The position numbers were made by a program, and so were the translations under genes. Of a DNA stretch of 64,000 bases, positions 15,499-24,348 are shown piece after piece (position 1 is the first letter of the stretch; the number at the start of each line of letters is the position of its first letter). This stretch comes from Anaerolineae bacterium. GTDB lineage: Bacteria > Chloroflexota > Anaerolineae > 4572-78 > J111. The notes under the pieces were generated by a model. That model was given only the letters and a program-made list of their open reading frames with translations, was not told where the DNA came from and did not search any database. The stretch spans positions 79,542-143,541 of the forward strand of contig JAHDWA010000004.1 of assembly GCA_023382535.1 (NCBI GenBank), given 5' to 3'.

Positions 15499-17271
15499 CT
15501 ATTGAGCAAAATAGGCATCGTTGAAGAAGAAGAACTCGTCGGGCCGGGCGGAAAAGCCTTTTAGATTAGTGCTGATGCCGAGAACTTCTTTGGGAATGTA
15601 CATGAAGACGAACGGCGCGTCCTCCCAGACGGCGCCCTGGATTTCGCTCAACAAGTCGTCCAGTTGGGCCGGGTCATTGGTCAGCGCCGCCTCGGAGATC
15701 AGCGCATCAACTTCTGTATTGGCATAAGAGGTGCGCGACTCGGTATTTTCTGATTTAAAGAGGAAGGTCAGCATCAGCACCGGGTCCAGAGCGTCGGCGG
15801 ACCAGCCCTGGAAGAAGGCGTCAAAAGGCGACTCCTTGCCTTTGCGGTTTTCGGTGTTGAAGGTGGCCCACTCGCCCTGCTCAAACTTTACATTAATCCC
15901 CACGTCCTGCATGTAGGCGGCGATGGCCTGGCCGACCTGGTCATCGTTGGGATAACGGCCCGCGCCCAGGGCGAAAATAATCTCCTCGCCCGCATAGCCG
16001 GCTTCGGCCAGGAGTTGTTTGGCCATCTCCGGGTCGTAAGGATAAGCCAGGTCGCTGCGCGCGCCGCGCAAAGAGGGCGGCAGCGGGCTATTCGCCACGA
16101 CCGCAATGTCTTGCAGAATGGTGTCTACAATAGTTTCTTTATCAATGGCATAGTTGAGGGCCTGGCGCATTTTAACGTTATCCAGGGGTGGACGGTCATT
16201 GCGCAGGGAGACGTAGATCAGGCGGGCTGTCGGCGCGGTCGTTACAGTTGCATTGTCTGCAGCCTGGATTTGGGCCAGCATTTCCGGCGAAACGGCATTG
16301 ATCATCTGGACCTCGCCGGCCAGCAGGGCTGCCAGGCGGGTGCCGGCTTCGGGGATGATGCGGGCAGTCACTCTCCTGAAATTGCTTGGGTCGCCCCAGT
16401 AATCGTCGTTGCGCTCCAGCACCAACTGCTGGCTGGGGGTAAATTCAACAAATTTATAGGGACCCGTGCCGTTGGGGCGGGTATCCATTTCCGGGGTTTC
16501 GGCGTATTGGGGATCCACCATGTCTAGCAGGGTCAAGCGCCAGAGCAGGCTGGGGGTGGGGGCGACGGTGATAATATCCACGGTGTACTCGTCAACCACC
16601 CTCGCCTCTTTGACCAGGTCAACCAGGGCAAAGTTCATCCAGGCCGGGAAGTTGGGGTCTAAAACTTTGTCCAGGCTGTATTTGACCGCCTCGGCGTTGA
16701 AAGGATTGCCGTTGTGGAAGGTGACGCCCGGGCGGAGGTTGAAGCGCATGGTCGTGTCATCTACCTGCTCCCAGGATTCGGCCAGGAGCGGGTAGAGCTG
16801 CATGCCGTCGTCAAACCAGACCAGCGGCTCATAGATATGGCGCAACAGGCTAAAGCTGGCGGCGGAGCCTTCTTTGCGGATGTCGAGCGCGCCAATATCC
16901 TGGGCAATGGCGATGACCAATTCCTGGTCCGAGGAGGCAGCCTGGGCGGCGGCGGATTGTTGCAGCATGGCTTCGACATCGCCGCTGGCGGGAATGCATA
17001 ACTTCCAGCCGGGTTCGATGACGTTAACATTGTCAACGCTGGCGTAGCTGCTGTCGCTGGCGGCTTTGGCGTTGGTAGCATCGGCAATGGCCTGGTAAGC
17101 CGTCACATCCCCATAGACCTTTTCGGCAATCTTCGAGAGCCAATCGTCGGCCTGCACGATGACATCGCTTTCGCAGGCGATCTCAGCCTGGGCCAGGGCT
17201 TGCAGCGGCGCCAGCGTAAGTATTAATGCCAACAATACTACCAGACTGACAGGTTTGATTATTTTATTCAT
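15499..17271 (-). CDS. Family-5 substrate-binding protein with N-terminal LysM-like domain
   Basis: A 590-aa receptor with a signal peptide (hydrophobic SLVVLLALILTLAP, cleavage near LAQA) and no lipobox. A LysM-like module (about residues 30-95: DDWLSKIAEKVYGDVTAYQ ... NVIEPGWKLCIPA) closely matches the one at 11708, including both flanking Cys. The SBP_bac_5 domain follows (LRPGVTFHNGNPFNAEAV; NGTGPYKFVEF; MRQALNYAIDKETIV). The module presumably tethers the receptor to peptidoglycan. The two receptors are alike in the LysM part but diverge in the ligand domain, so they likely take different ligands. It heads the SBP-DppB-DppC module. Confidence 0.9.
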   Translation of the reverse strand: MNKIIKPVSLVVLLALILTLAPLQALAQAEIACESDVIVQADDWLSKIAEKVYGDVTAYQAIADATNAKAASDSSYASVDNVNVIEPGWKLCIPASGDVEAMLQQSAAAQAASSDQELVIAIAQDIGALDIRKEGSAASFSLLRHIYEPLVWFDDGMQLYPLLAESWEQVDDTTMRFNLRPGVTFHNGNPFNAEAVKYSLDKVLDPNFPAWMNFALVDLVKEARVVDEYTVDIITVAPTPSLLWRLTLLDMVDPQYAETPEMDTRPNGTGPYKFVEFTPSQQLVLERNDDYWGDPSNFRRVTARIIPEAGTRLAALLAGEVQMINAVSPEMLAQIQAADNATVTTAPTARLIYVSLRNDRPPLDNVKMRQALNYAIDKETIVDTILQDIAVVANSPLPPSLRGARSDLAYPYDPEMAKQLLAEAGYAGEEIIFALGAGRYPNDDQVGQAIAAYMQDVGINVKFEQGEWATFNTENRKGKESPFDAFFQGWSADALDPVLMLTFLFKSENTESRTSYANTEVDALISEAALTNDPAQLDDLLSEIQGAVWEDAPFVFMYIPKEVLGISTNLKGFSARPDEFFFFNDAYFAQ

Positions 17272-17469
17272 TATTAGTCTCCTCCATTGAAACTATCAAA
17301 TATATCTTTCCTCACCGGAGATATGGCCCGGTGGGGCGACTGCCTCCATAATAAAACGCTCAATCCCACTTAACAAGACCTAAGTGTATCACTTTAAGGA
17401 TCAAATCGTATCAATCTAGGGTTAAGTCATGCCTTGCTTTCCAACTCCAGGCAAACATCTTTTCTCGGC

Positions 17470-18726
17470 TCACCTCCTTTCACCCAGGCAATTCATCACC
17501 GTCTCACCTTCTTTCAGCACCAGCTCGACCTGCCGGAGCGCGGCGATGTTTTCCAGGGGATTCTGCCTTACCGCCATCAAATCGGCCAGCTTGCCGGCTT
17601 CAACCGTACCGAGATAACTGGCCGCACCGCACATTTCCGCCGGGCGGCGCGTTGAAGCGACCAGCGCTTGCGCTGGCGGCATACCTGCTTTGACAACCCA
17701 CTCGATCTCCGGTATAGCCGTTTCGGCAATGGGATTGAGGTCTGCGCCGTTAACAATTTTGACCCCGGCCTTGAGCGCCCGTTGAAACGACTGGCGGTGC
17801 ATCTCTGCCCCGGCCAAGGCGCGCTGGATCGAGTACTCCGGCCACTCCCAGCGGCGCATGTAAGCCTCATCCTGCGTCACCGACAGGGTCGGGCAGTAGT
17901 AAACGCCATACTCGGCCATCAGCTCGCAGGCTTCGTCGTCCAGCTCATAGCCATGCTCGATGCAATCCAGACCTGCTCGCACCCCAATTTTGGCGGCCTC
18001 GGAGCAGCCGGTGTGCGCTGTGACTTTCAGCCCCTTGTTGTGCGCCACCTCACATGCCGCTCTGATCTCCTCTTCCGCCATCTGGATTTCGTACATGCTT
18101 TCCCGCGTGCCGGCAATACCGCCGGTAATAAAAAGCTTAATCCAATCCACCCCCATTTTGATGCAGGTGCGCGCCGCCTTACGCACCTCGTCAGGCCCGT
18201 CGGCTTCAATAAACTCTTTGAGATAAACGGTGTCCCGCCGACCGCTGGCGCCATGCCCGCCGGTCATGCGAATAGCCGGCCCGGCGCAGAACAGGCGCGG
18301 CCCGGCCAGGGTTTTATCCTCGTACCCTTTTTTCCACAAGCCGGTTGGCTGCTGCTTGGCATAGGTTTCGCGCAAGGCCACGTCAATAAAATTAGCCTCG
18401 CTGACCGCCCGCAGCGCGGTGACTCCCACCCGCAGCGCGGCCATCGTATTGCGCACGGCCAGCAGGGTTCGCTCCGCTTCGATATGAAAGTATGAAACTC
18501 CCTGGGGATCGGGAATCATCAGGCTGGGATGGCAGTGAACATCCCACAAGCCGGGCAGCAGGTACGCCCCGCGCAGATCAACGGCGTTCGTCTCTGGCGG
18601 CGGCGCGGAGTGACCCCGTTCAATCTTCGCAATCTTGCCATTGGCGATGATGACTGTGGCGGCATACGGCTCTAACTCATCGCCGGCACAATCTATGACA
18701 AAACAGTTGGTCAGATATAGTTCCAT
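17470..18726 (-). CDS. Amidohydrolase, imidazolonepropionase/prolidase-like
   Basis: A 418-aa cytoplasmic metal hydrolase of the PF01979 type, close to Xaa-Pro dipeptidase/imidazolonepropionase-like amidohydrolases. Metal ligands: HxH in LWDVHCHPSL (about residue 64), Lys in WIKLFITGGIAG, His in VTAHTGCSEAA, His in CIEHGYEL, and Asp in IVNGADLNP. The N- and C-terminal beta-sandwich pieces (AYLLPG; LGTVEAGKLADLMAV) are intact. It stands just downstream of the M24 gene, suggesting the two hydrolyse successive amide bonds of one imported compound. The substrate is unassigned. Confidence 0.88.
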   Translation of the reverse strand: MELYLTNCFVIDCAGDELEPYAATVIIANGKIAKIERGHSAPPPETNAVDLRGAYLLPGLWDVHCHPSLMIPDPQGVSYFHIEAERTLLAVRNTMAALRVGVTALRAVSEANFIDVALRETYAKQQPTGLWKKGYEDKTLAGPRLFCAGPAIRMTGGHGASGRRDTVYLKEFIEADGPDEVRKAARTCIKMGVDWIKLFITGGIAGTRESMYEIQMAEEEIRAACEVAHNKGLKVTAHTGCSEAAKIGVRAGLDCIEHGYELDDEACELMAEYGVYYCPTLSVTQDEAYMRRWEWPEYSIQRALAGAEMHRQSFQRALKAGVKIVNGADLNPIAETAIPEIEWVVKAGMPPAQALVASTRRPAEMCGAASYLGTVEAGKLADLMAVRQNPLENIAALRQVELVLKEGETVMNCLGERR

Positions 18727-18748
18727 AATTTTCCCTCCAAATTCTGGT

Positions 18749-19870
18749 TCAAACGATTACCATCTCCCGCGTATAGCGGGTCAGCGACTCCGCTCCGGTT
18801 TCCGTCACCAAAATGTCATCCTCGATGTGAACCGGCAGGTCCTTGTAGCCGCCCTGAATAAAACAGCCGGGGTCTACCGTAAAAATCATGCCCGGCTCCA
18901 GCAGGGTCTGGTTGCCCTCCTCCACCAGCGGCGCTTCATGCACCGGCCCCAGGCCAACCCCATGGCCGACCTTCCAGACCTGAGCGTAGCCGTGTTTGGC
19001 CATATAGTTGGCGCAGGTGCGATGAACTTCCTCCGCTGGCAGCCCGGGCTTGATGACCTCCAGCGTCGCCTGGTAAGCTTCAACCGTCACCCGGTACATT
19101 CGCTCCACTTCGGAACTCGGCCGGCCGATGAAGATCATGCGGGCCGTGTCGGAACTATAGCCCCGGAATTTACCGGCAAGATCAACGTCTACCACATCGC
19201 CGGACTGAAACTGCCGCCCGGACCAGTCGCGAAAGTGGCCGCCAACCCCTATGGTCTCAGAGCCGGCCGCCAGCATAGCCCGGGCAATTTCCAGACCTAC
19301 CTCGTACTCGGGCCGCCCCACCCGGACGGACTCGTGCGCCTGGGCAAAACCAGCCCCGCAAAAATCGTTCGCCCGGCGAAGCAGCTCGATTTCCTGAGCA
19401 TCTTTGACCATTCGCAGGCGGGCCAGCAGGGGTTCACCGCTGATGACCTGCGTGCCCGGCGCAGCGGTTCGGATCAACTCGCTGTCGCCAAACCACATAT
19501 TATCCTGCACCCCCAGCCGCTCTCCGGCCAGGCCCAATTCTTTCAACACGTCAGCCAGCAGCCCCGCCGGGTGCTGGCCGTCCATGTAGGTGCGCACATC
19601 CTTAACCCACGAGCCACCCTTCGCCTCATAAATGGCAAGATGCATGTCGCTGATGAGCAGCGCCGGCTCGCCCTCAGCCGGCAGGATCAAGGCCGACAGC
19701 CAGACCGGCCAGCCGCCTTCGTAGGCGCTGTAGCCGGTAAAATAGCGCATGTTCGGCCCGGCGACGAGGTACAGCCCGTCAAGCCGGTGCGTTTTTAGCA
19801 GTTTTTGGGCGCGCCGGACCCGCCCTTCACAGGTCTGGTCTAAGGGCCGGTCAGTCATCATCGTCGTCAT
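18749..19870 (-). CDS. M24 family metallopeptidase (Xaa-Pro aminopeptidase/creatinase-like)
   Basis: A 373-aa pita-bread-fold enzyme with an N-terminal creatinase-like domain (residues about 10-140) and a C-terminal catalytic domain. The five metal ligands are visible: Asp in VVDVDLAGKF, Asp in YSSDTARMI, His in KVGHGVGLG, Glu in MIFTVDPG context, and Glu in HIEDDILVTE. The start at 19870 (MTTMMTDRP) is chosen since GGTGGTGG precedes it by 4 nt. The 5' end overlaps the end of the hydantoinase B gene by 20 bases, so the two are translationally linked. Because creatinase belongs to this family and the neighbours are hydantoinases, a non-peptide amide substrate is possible. Confidence 0.88.
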   Translation of the reverse strand: MTTMMTDRPLDQTCEGRVRRAQKLLKTHRLDGLYLVAGPNMRYFTGYSAYEGGWPVWLSALILPAEGEPALLISDMHLAIYEAKGGSWVKDVRTYMDGQHPAGLLADVLKELGLAGERLGVQDNMWFGDSELIRTAAPGTQVISGEPLLARLRMVKDAQEIELLRRANDFCGAGFAQAHESVRVGRPEYEVGLEIARAMLAAGSETIGVGGHFRDWSGRQFQSGDVVDVDLAGKFRGYSSDTARMIFIGRPSSEVERMYRVTVEAYQATLEVIKPGLPAEEVHRTCANYMAKHGYAQVWKVGHGVGLGPVHEAPLVEEGNQTLLEPGMIFTVDPGCFIQGGYKDLPVHIEDDILVTETGAESLTRYTREMVIV

Positions 19871-21626
19871 CGTACCACCACCCTTCTCTTGATTTTTTAC
19901 GCCGCCGGCGTGGTCGAGCCGCTTGCTGTTGGTCATCAACTTGCAGCCATTGGCGCATCTTCACCGGCAGGCTGTACTCTTTTTCCGCAGCCTCGCGGCT
20001 GATATAGCCGTCTACCAAATCCTCCATCACCCGTTCCACCGGCCGGTCCTGGGGCGAGCCGTAGCCCCCGCCTCCACCGCTGGCCACCCGAAAAACGGTC
20101 CCGGCCTTGAGCGGCAGGTGATTGACCTTCAGCAGGCGCTGCGCCTGGGCGGTGTCGGGGTGCAGGATGACCTCAGGGACCGCCCCCGCTTGGCCCCCGA
20201 AGAGACCCCAGGCTGGAGTGCGGGTCCGGTCGAACCACAGGCTCAGAAACACATGGTCCCCGGTGATCTCGTACTCGCGCACCACGTTCAAGCCGCCGCG
20301 CTGCCAGCCCGGCCCGCCGCTGTCCTGGCCAAGGGCATAGCGCCGGATGCGCAGCGGGAATTTGCTCTCCATACTCTCGACCGGAAAGTTGCGGAAATCA
20401 CCCGCCGCCGAGTGGATAACCGCGTTTTCCCCATCGGCCTGGGCGTTGGCTCCCCAACCTCCGGCGGTCGCTTCGCCCCAGGCTGCCCGGATACCCCCGT
20501 CCGGCCGGTGCTGGACCATGATCACGTTCCAGGCATCGCCGGGCAGGCCCGCCGCCACCCGCTCCGGCAGAGCCAGGGCCAAAGCCCGAATGATCAAATC
20601 TACCAGGAGCATGGTGTGCGTGCCGTACTGCAAGCAGGCGGCCGGCTCTTCCGCGGCAAAAATAGAACCTCGCTCCACTTCAATCTTTAAAGGACGGAAA
20701 CTGCCGCCGGTCACTCCCAGGTCGGCCCGGATCAAAAACTTATAGGCTAACCGCACCGCCGACAGAGTCTGGGCCAGGCCGCAGTTGGTACAGGCAACGC
20801 GCTGCCGGCTGGAACCATACGTATCCACGATCATCGTGTCCCCCTGGACCACGACTTTCACCCGGACCGGGATGGGGTCATCGGACAGAAAATCGTTGTC
20901 CTGGTACCCTTCGGCGGTATAGACGCCATCGGGAATGGCGGCGATGGTGCTTCGCTCCAGCGCTTCGGTGGTGGCAAAGACGGCGGCCATGCTGTTTCGG
21001 ACGGTGGCCGGGCCAAAACGGTCGAGTAATTCGCGGCAGCGCCGCTCGCCTATGCGGCAAGCGGCAATCTGGGCGTGCATATCGCCCTTGAGTGAGGTGG
21101 GCAGGCGGCTGTTGCGGGTCAGGATGTCCACCACATCCTCGCGCAGTTGACCCCGGTCGGCCAGCTTGACGACTCCCAGCCGCAAGCCCTCCTGGTAAAT
21201 TTCGGTGCTGTCCACCGCGTAGGCTGCATCTTTGCCCCCCAGGTCTCGCCAGTGAGCGCGGGTGATAGCAAAGCCGGCTACCCGCCCCTGATACATCACC
21301 GGCGAGAGAATATCCACATCGTTCAGATGAGAGCCGGTCAGGTAGGGGTCATTCAGAATGTAAACATCTCCCTCATGAAAGTGGGCCAGACCCACCCGGT
21401 CAATGACCACTTGAACCACTTCACCGAGCGCGCCCAGAAAGAAGGGCAAACCGGGGGCCTGGGCCAGCAGTTGGGCCTGCTCGTCAAACAAGGCAACGCT
21501 GCAATCCTTCATCTCATAAATGACCGGTGAAAAAGCGCTGCGCCATAGGGTGGAGCGCATATCCTCCGCCGCGGCCAGAAAGGCGTTGCGAATTATTTCG
21601 GTGGTGACCGGGTCCACTGGAGTCAA
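19851..21626 (-). CDS. hyuB: Hydantoinase B/oxoprolinase family subunit (copy 1)
   Basis: A 591-aa protein of the HyuB family, the partner of the ATP-dependent HyuA in N-methylhydantoinase or 5-oxoprolinase complexes that open cyclic amides. Family features: DPVTTEIIRNAFLAAAEDM at the N terminus, FHEGDVYILNDPYLTGSHLNDV, YGSSRQRVACTNCGLAQTL, and GGGGGYGSP near the C terminus. Very similar to copy 2 at 25208, so a recent duplication. The C terminus is unusual: a basic run (RPRRRRKKSR) then WWY and six Asp, whose codons overlap the M24 start. No adjacent hyuA; the only A subunit is at 37484. The start overlaps the racemase stop by 4 bases. Confidence 0.92.
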   Translation of the reverse strand: MTPVDPVTTEIIRNAFLAAAEDMRSTLWRSAFSPVIYEMKDCSVALFDEQAQLLAQAPGLPFFLGALGEVVQVVIDRVGLAHFHEGDVYILNDPYLTGSHLNDVDILSPVMYQGRVAGFAITRAHWRDLGGKDAAYAVDSTEIYQEGLRLGVVKLADRGQLREDVVDILTRNSRLPTSLKGDMHAQIAACRIGERRCRELLDRFGPATVRNSMAAVFATTEALERSTIAAIPDGVYTAEGYQDNDFLSDDPIPVRVKVVVQGDTMIVDTYGSSRQRVACTNCGLAQTLSAVRLAYKFLIRADLGVTGGSFRPLKIEVERGSIFAAEEPAACLQYGTHTMLLVDLIIRALALALPERVAAGLPGDAWNVIMVQHRPDGGIRAAWGEATAGGWGANAQADGENAVIHSAAGDFRNFPVESMESKFPLRIRRYALGQDSGGPGWQRGGLNVVREYEITGDHVFLSLWFDRTRTPAWGLFGGQAGAVPEVILHPDTAQAQRLLKVNHLPLKAGTVFRVASGGGGGYGSPQDRPVERVMEDLVDGYISREAAEKEYSLPVKMRQWLQVDDQQQAARPRRRRKKSREGWWYDDDDDD

Positions 21627-22405
21627 AGTTGCTGCTGCTCCCGGGTGCTGGGATGGCGCATGGTATCGGCTAGAATTTCGGCCACCCGCAGCGGCCCGAT
21701 ACCGGGGTCAATCACCGGCACGCCTAACGTTTCGGCCAGCGGGTCGAGCATGCCGGTCCAAAAGGTGCAGCCGCAGTAGATCGCGCCGGCCCCATGCTCG
21801 CGGATCGCTTTTTGGGCCGCTTGAGCCACTTCGTTGCGGACGGACTGGCGGTGGCATTCCAGAATGACCTCGCGCGCCTGGCTGGGGTCGTCAGCCATCA
21901 AGCCCTGCAAATATTCATCCGGCGGGTACTCCACGTCTACATAACCCACCCAGGCCAGGCGCCGCTCCATGCCGTAGGCATGGGCCAGGTCTTCGTACAG
22001 GATATGGGCGGCGTCGAATCCGGCGGGGATGAGGACGGCCACCCGCTGCCGCAGCAATGCCGCCAGGTAGAGTCCGGCCTCCAGGGGGGCCGTGACCGGG
22101 ATGCCGACCGTGCGCTTGGCCATATCCAGCCCCGGATCGGCGCTGCAACCGATGATCGCCGCGTCGAAACCCTCCTGCTCCGCCTCCATCAGGGCGCGGT
22201 ACATCTCTCCTTGCGAGAGCGGAATGTAGGGCGGGTAGGTGCTGCCGGTGCGGGCAATGCTGACCCGGCCCATAACGTCCTCTCCAAGAGGCAGGTGTTT
22301 GACCACAACTTGGGTGTCGGGCTGGGCCGCCCGGCTGAGGACTTGCTGGAAATGGTCATTCCAGATGCCGGTCTCCTCGGGATTAAGGTAGAGTATTTTG
22401 GACAT
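21623..22405 (-). CDS. Aspartate/glutamate/hydantoin racemase family protein
   Basis: A 260-aa cofactor-independent racemase of the two-cysteine type. Cys87 in AAIIGCSADPG and Cys213 in IYCGCTFWTG are the expected catalytic acid/base pair, and GIPVTAPLEAG is the family's conserved strand. The family includes hydantoin racemase, allantoin racemase and Asp/Glu racemases. Its position between DppF and HyuB favours a hydantoin- or cyclic-imide-type substrate. Its start overlaps the end of dppF by 22 bases and its stop overlaps the HyuB start, so translation is coupled through three genes. Confidence 0.85.
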   Translation of the reverse strand: MSKILYLNPEETGIWNDHFQQVLSRAAQPDTQVVVKHLPLGEDVMGRVSIARTGSTYPPYIPLSQGEMYRALMEAEQEGFDAAIIGCSADPGLDMAKRTVGIPVTAPLEAGLYLAALLRQRVAVLIPAGFDAAHILYEDLAHAYGMERRLAWVGYVDVEYPPDEYLQGLMADDPSQAREVILECHRQSVRNEVAQAAQKAIREHGAGAIYCGCTFWTGMLDPLAETLGVPVIDPGIGPLRVAEILADTMRHPSTREQQQL

Positions 22406-23393
22406 TTTTTACCTCCACAGCTAATTCCGTTTGAATCTCCTCGCTGCGCCAGCAGCGCACGCGGCGTCCGGGCGCAAGGTTCCGCAGCTCCTGCGGCTCC
22501 TCGGCGCAGCGAGGCCGGGCAAAGGGGCAGCGGGCGTAGAGCCGGCAGCCGGCATAGCCCGGCGACAGCGCCAGCACTTCCCCTTTCAGTTGAAGGGTGT
22601 TCTGCCGCTGTCCCACCAACGTCGCGGCCAGCAGCCCTCGGGTGTAGGGGTGCAGCGGCTGGGTAAAAAGCTCCTCGACCCGCCCTTCCTCGACAATCTG
22701 GCCCAGGTACATAACGATGACCCGGTCGGCCATCGAGCGCACCAGACGCAGATCGTGTGTCACCAGCACGTAGCTGAGGTTCTGCTCCTGCTGCAAGTCG
22801 AGCAGCAGGTTGACAATCTGGCCGCGGATGGACATATCCAGCGCTGAAGTCGGCTCGTCGAGAAAAATCAGTTCCGGCTGCGGGGCAATCGCCCGGGCAA
22901 TGCCCACCCGCTGTAACTGACCGCCGCTCATCTGGCGCGGATAGAGGTTGGCAAAGCGCCCCTCCAGCTTGACATGTTCCAGCAGCTTGACCACCTCCGC
23001 CCGGCGTTCGGTTTCACTCAGCTCCTGGCGCAGCCGCAGCGGTTCCAGCAGCGCCCGGCTGATCTTCATCACGGGATTGAAAGAGCCGAGCGGGTCCTGA
23101 AAAACCATCTGCAGATGCCGGCGGTACGGCCGGAATTGGCCGGGCGAGAGCTGTTGGATCTCCTGTCCCTGGAAGCGAATCCTTCCTCCATCCGGATGGG
23201 TCAGGCCCAGCAGGCAGCGGCCAACGGTAGATTTACCGCAGCCGCTCTCTCCCACCAGGGCCAACGTTTCGCCGCGCCTGACCTGAAAGGAGACATTTGC
23301 CACCGCCGTCAACACGCCGCGCCGGAACAGTCCCTGCTGCACTCTATAGGTTTTGACCAGCTCTTTGACTTCGAGCAACGCAAGGTTATTCAT
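22383..23393 (-). CDS. Oligopeptide ABC transporter ATPase (DppF/OppF type)
   Basis: A 336-aa cytoplasmic ATPase. Walker A is GESGCGKST (about residues 48-56), the signature is MSGGQLQRVGIARA, Walker B is LIFLDEPTSALD, and the switch His is in VTHDLRLV. The C-terminal oligopeptide/dipeptide transporter extension (LSPGYAGCRLYARCPFARPRC) carries the Cys cluster seen in this subfamily and known to bind Fe-S in some members. The frame is open further upstream, but MNNLALLEV starts 1 nt after the DppD stop, so 23393 is the real start. It is one half of the only ATPase pair serving four permease pairs in the window. Confidence 0.93.
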   Translation of the reverse strand: MNNLALLEVKELVKTYRVQQGLFRRGVLTAVANVSFQVRRGETLALVGESGCGKSTVGRCLLGLTHPDGGRIRFQGQEIQQLSPGQFRPYRRHLQMVFQDPLGSFNPVMKISRALLEPLRLRQELSETERRAEVVKLLEHVKLEGRFANLYPRQMSGGQLQRVGIARAIAPQPELIFLDEPTSALDMSIRGQIVNLLLDLQQEQNLSYVLVTHDLRLVRSMADRVIVMYLGQIVEEGRVEELFTQPLHPYTRGLLAATLVGQRQNTLQLKGEVLALSPGYAGCRLYARCPFARPRCAEEPQELRNLAPGRRVRCWRSEEIQTELAVEVKNVQNTLP

Positions 23394-23394
23394 T

Positions 23395-24348
23395 TCAGGC
23401 AAAATGGCAGGCCACCCAGTGCCCTGGTTCGATCTCACGCAGCAGGGGCGCTTCCTCATGGCAGCGCTGTTCCGCGCGCGAGCAGCGCGGGGCAAACGGG
23501 CAGCCGGTATGGAGCGTGTCCAGATCCGGCACGCGCCCCGGAATAAAGCTCATGCGCCGGTCGTTGCCCACCTGGAACGAGGCGATAAGCGCCTGGGTGT
23601 AGGGATTGGCCGGAGCGCGCAGGACCGGCCCGACCGGCCCGCTCTCCAAAACCTTGCCGGCGTACATAACGACGACGTCCGTACAAATTTCGGCGATGAT
23701 GCCCAAATCGTGGGAGATCAGCAGCAGCGACGCCTGCAACTGCTCGATTTCGGCCACGATGACATTGAGCACCTGGGCCTGGATGGTCAGGTCCAGGCCG
23801 GTAGTTGGCTCATCGGCAATTAACAACTGCGGCGAGCAAACCAGGGCCATGGCCACCATAGCCCGTTGAGCCATGCCGCCGCTGAACTGGTGCGGGTAAT
23901 CTCTGGCTTTCTGGGCCGGATTCGGGATGCCCATCGCGTCGAGCATGCCGACTGCTTTTTCCCAGGCCGCATGCCGGTCAACCTTTTTGTGGGTGCGGTA
24001 CACCTCGGCAATCTGCTCGCCTACCGGAAACAAGGGATTCAAGGCCGAGCGGGCATTCTGGAAGACCATACTGATCTGCTGGCCGCGCACCTGGTGCATC
24101 TGGGCCTCGCTGAGCTGCTGCAAATCCTGGCCCTCAAACCAGACATGCCCCCCAACGAGCCGCCCCTGCTCGGGTAAAGCGCGCAAGATAGCCAGGGCGG
24201 TCATGCTCTTGCCCGAACCGCTTTCGCCGACCAGGCCGGTCAATGCGCGCCGCCGGACGCCAAAGCTGATGCCCTGCAGGGCATGGACAACGTGCGGTTC
24301 GCGGCCAATGTCTACCTTTAAATCCTCAACTGCCAGCAGGTCGTCCAC
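23395..24348 (-). CDS. Oligopeptide ABC transporter ATPase (DppD/OppD type)
   Basis: A 317-aa ATPase: Walker A GESGSGKSM (41-49), signature FSGGMAQRAM, Walker B LLIADEPTTGLD, switch His in LLISHDLGIIAE, and the C-terminal CPFAPRCSRAEQRC Cys cluster. The start is GTG at 24348, directly behind the DppC stop (TGAGTG) with AGAGG 5 nt upstream. It forms a heterodimer with DppF (22383) and couples to DppB/DppC permeases. With no other ATPase pair in the window it may energise all four transporters. Confidence 0.93.
   Translation of the reverse strand: MDDLLAVEDLKVDIGREPHVVHALQGISFGVRRRALTGLVGESGSGKSMTALAILRALPEQGRLVGGHVWFEGQDLQQLSEAQMHQVRGQQISMVFQNARSALNPLFPVGEQIAEVYRTHKKVDRHAAWEKAVGMLDAMGIPNPAQKARDYPHQFSGGMAQRAMVAMALVCSPQLLIADEPTTGLDLTIQAQVLNVIVAEIEQLQASLLLISHDLGIIAEICTDVVVMYAGKVLESGPVGPVLRAPANPYTQALIASFQVGNDRRMSFIPGRVPDLDTLHTGCPFAPRCSRAEQRCHEEAPLLREIEPGHWVACHFA

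Noticed and set aside
18635..19798. 387-codon plus-strand open frame
   Set aside because: It is antisense to the M24 gene, whose five metal ligands are all visible on the minus strand.
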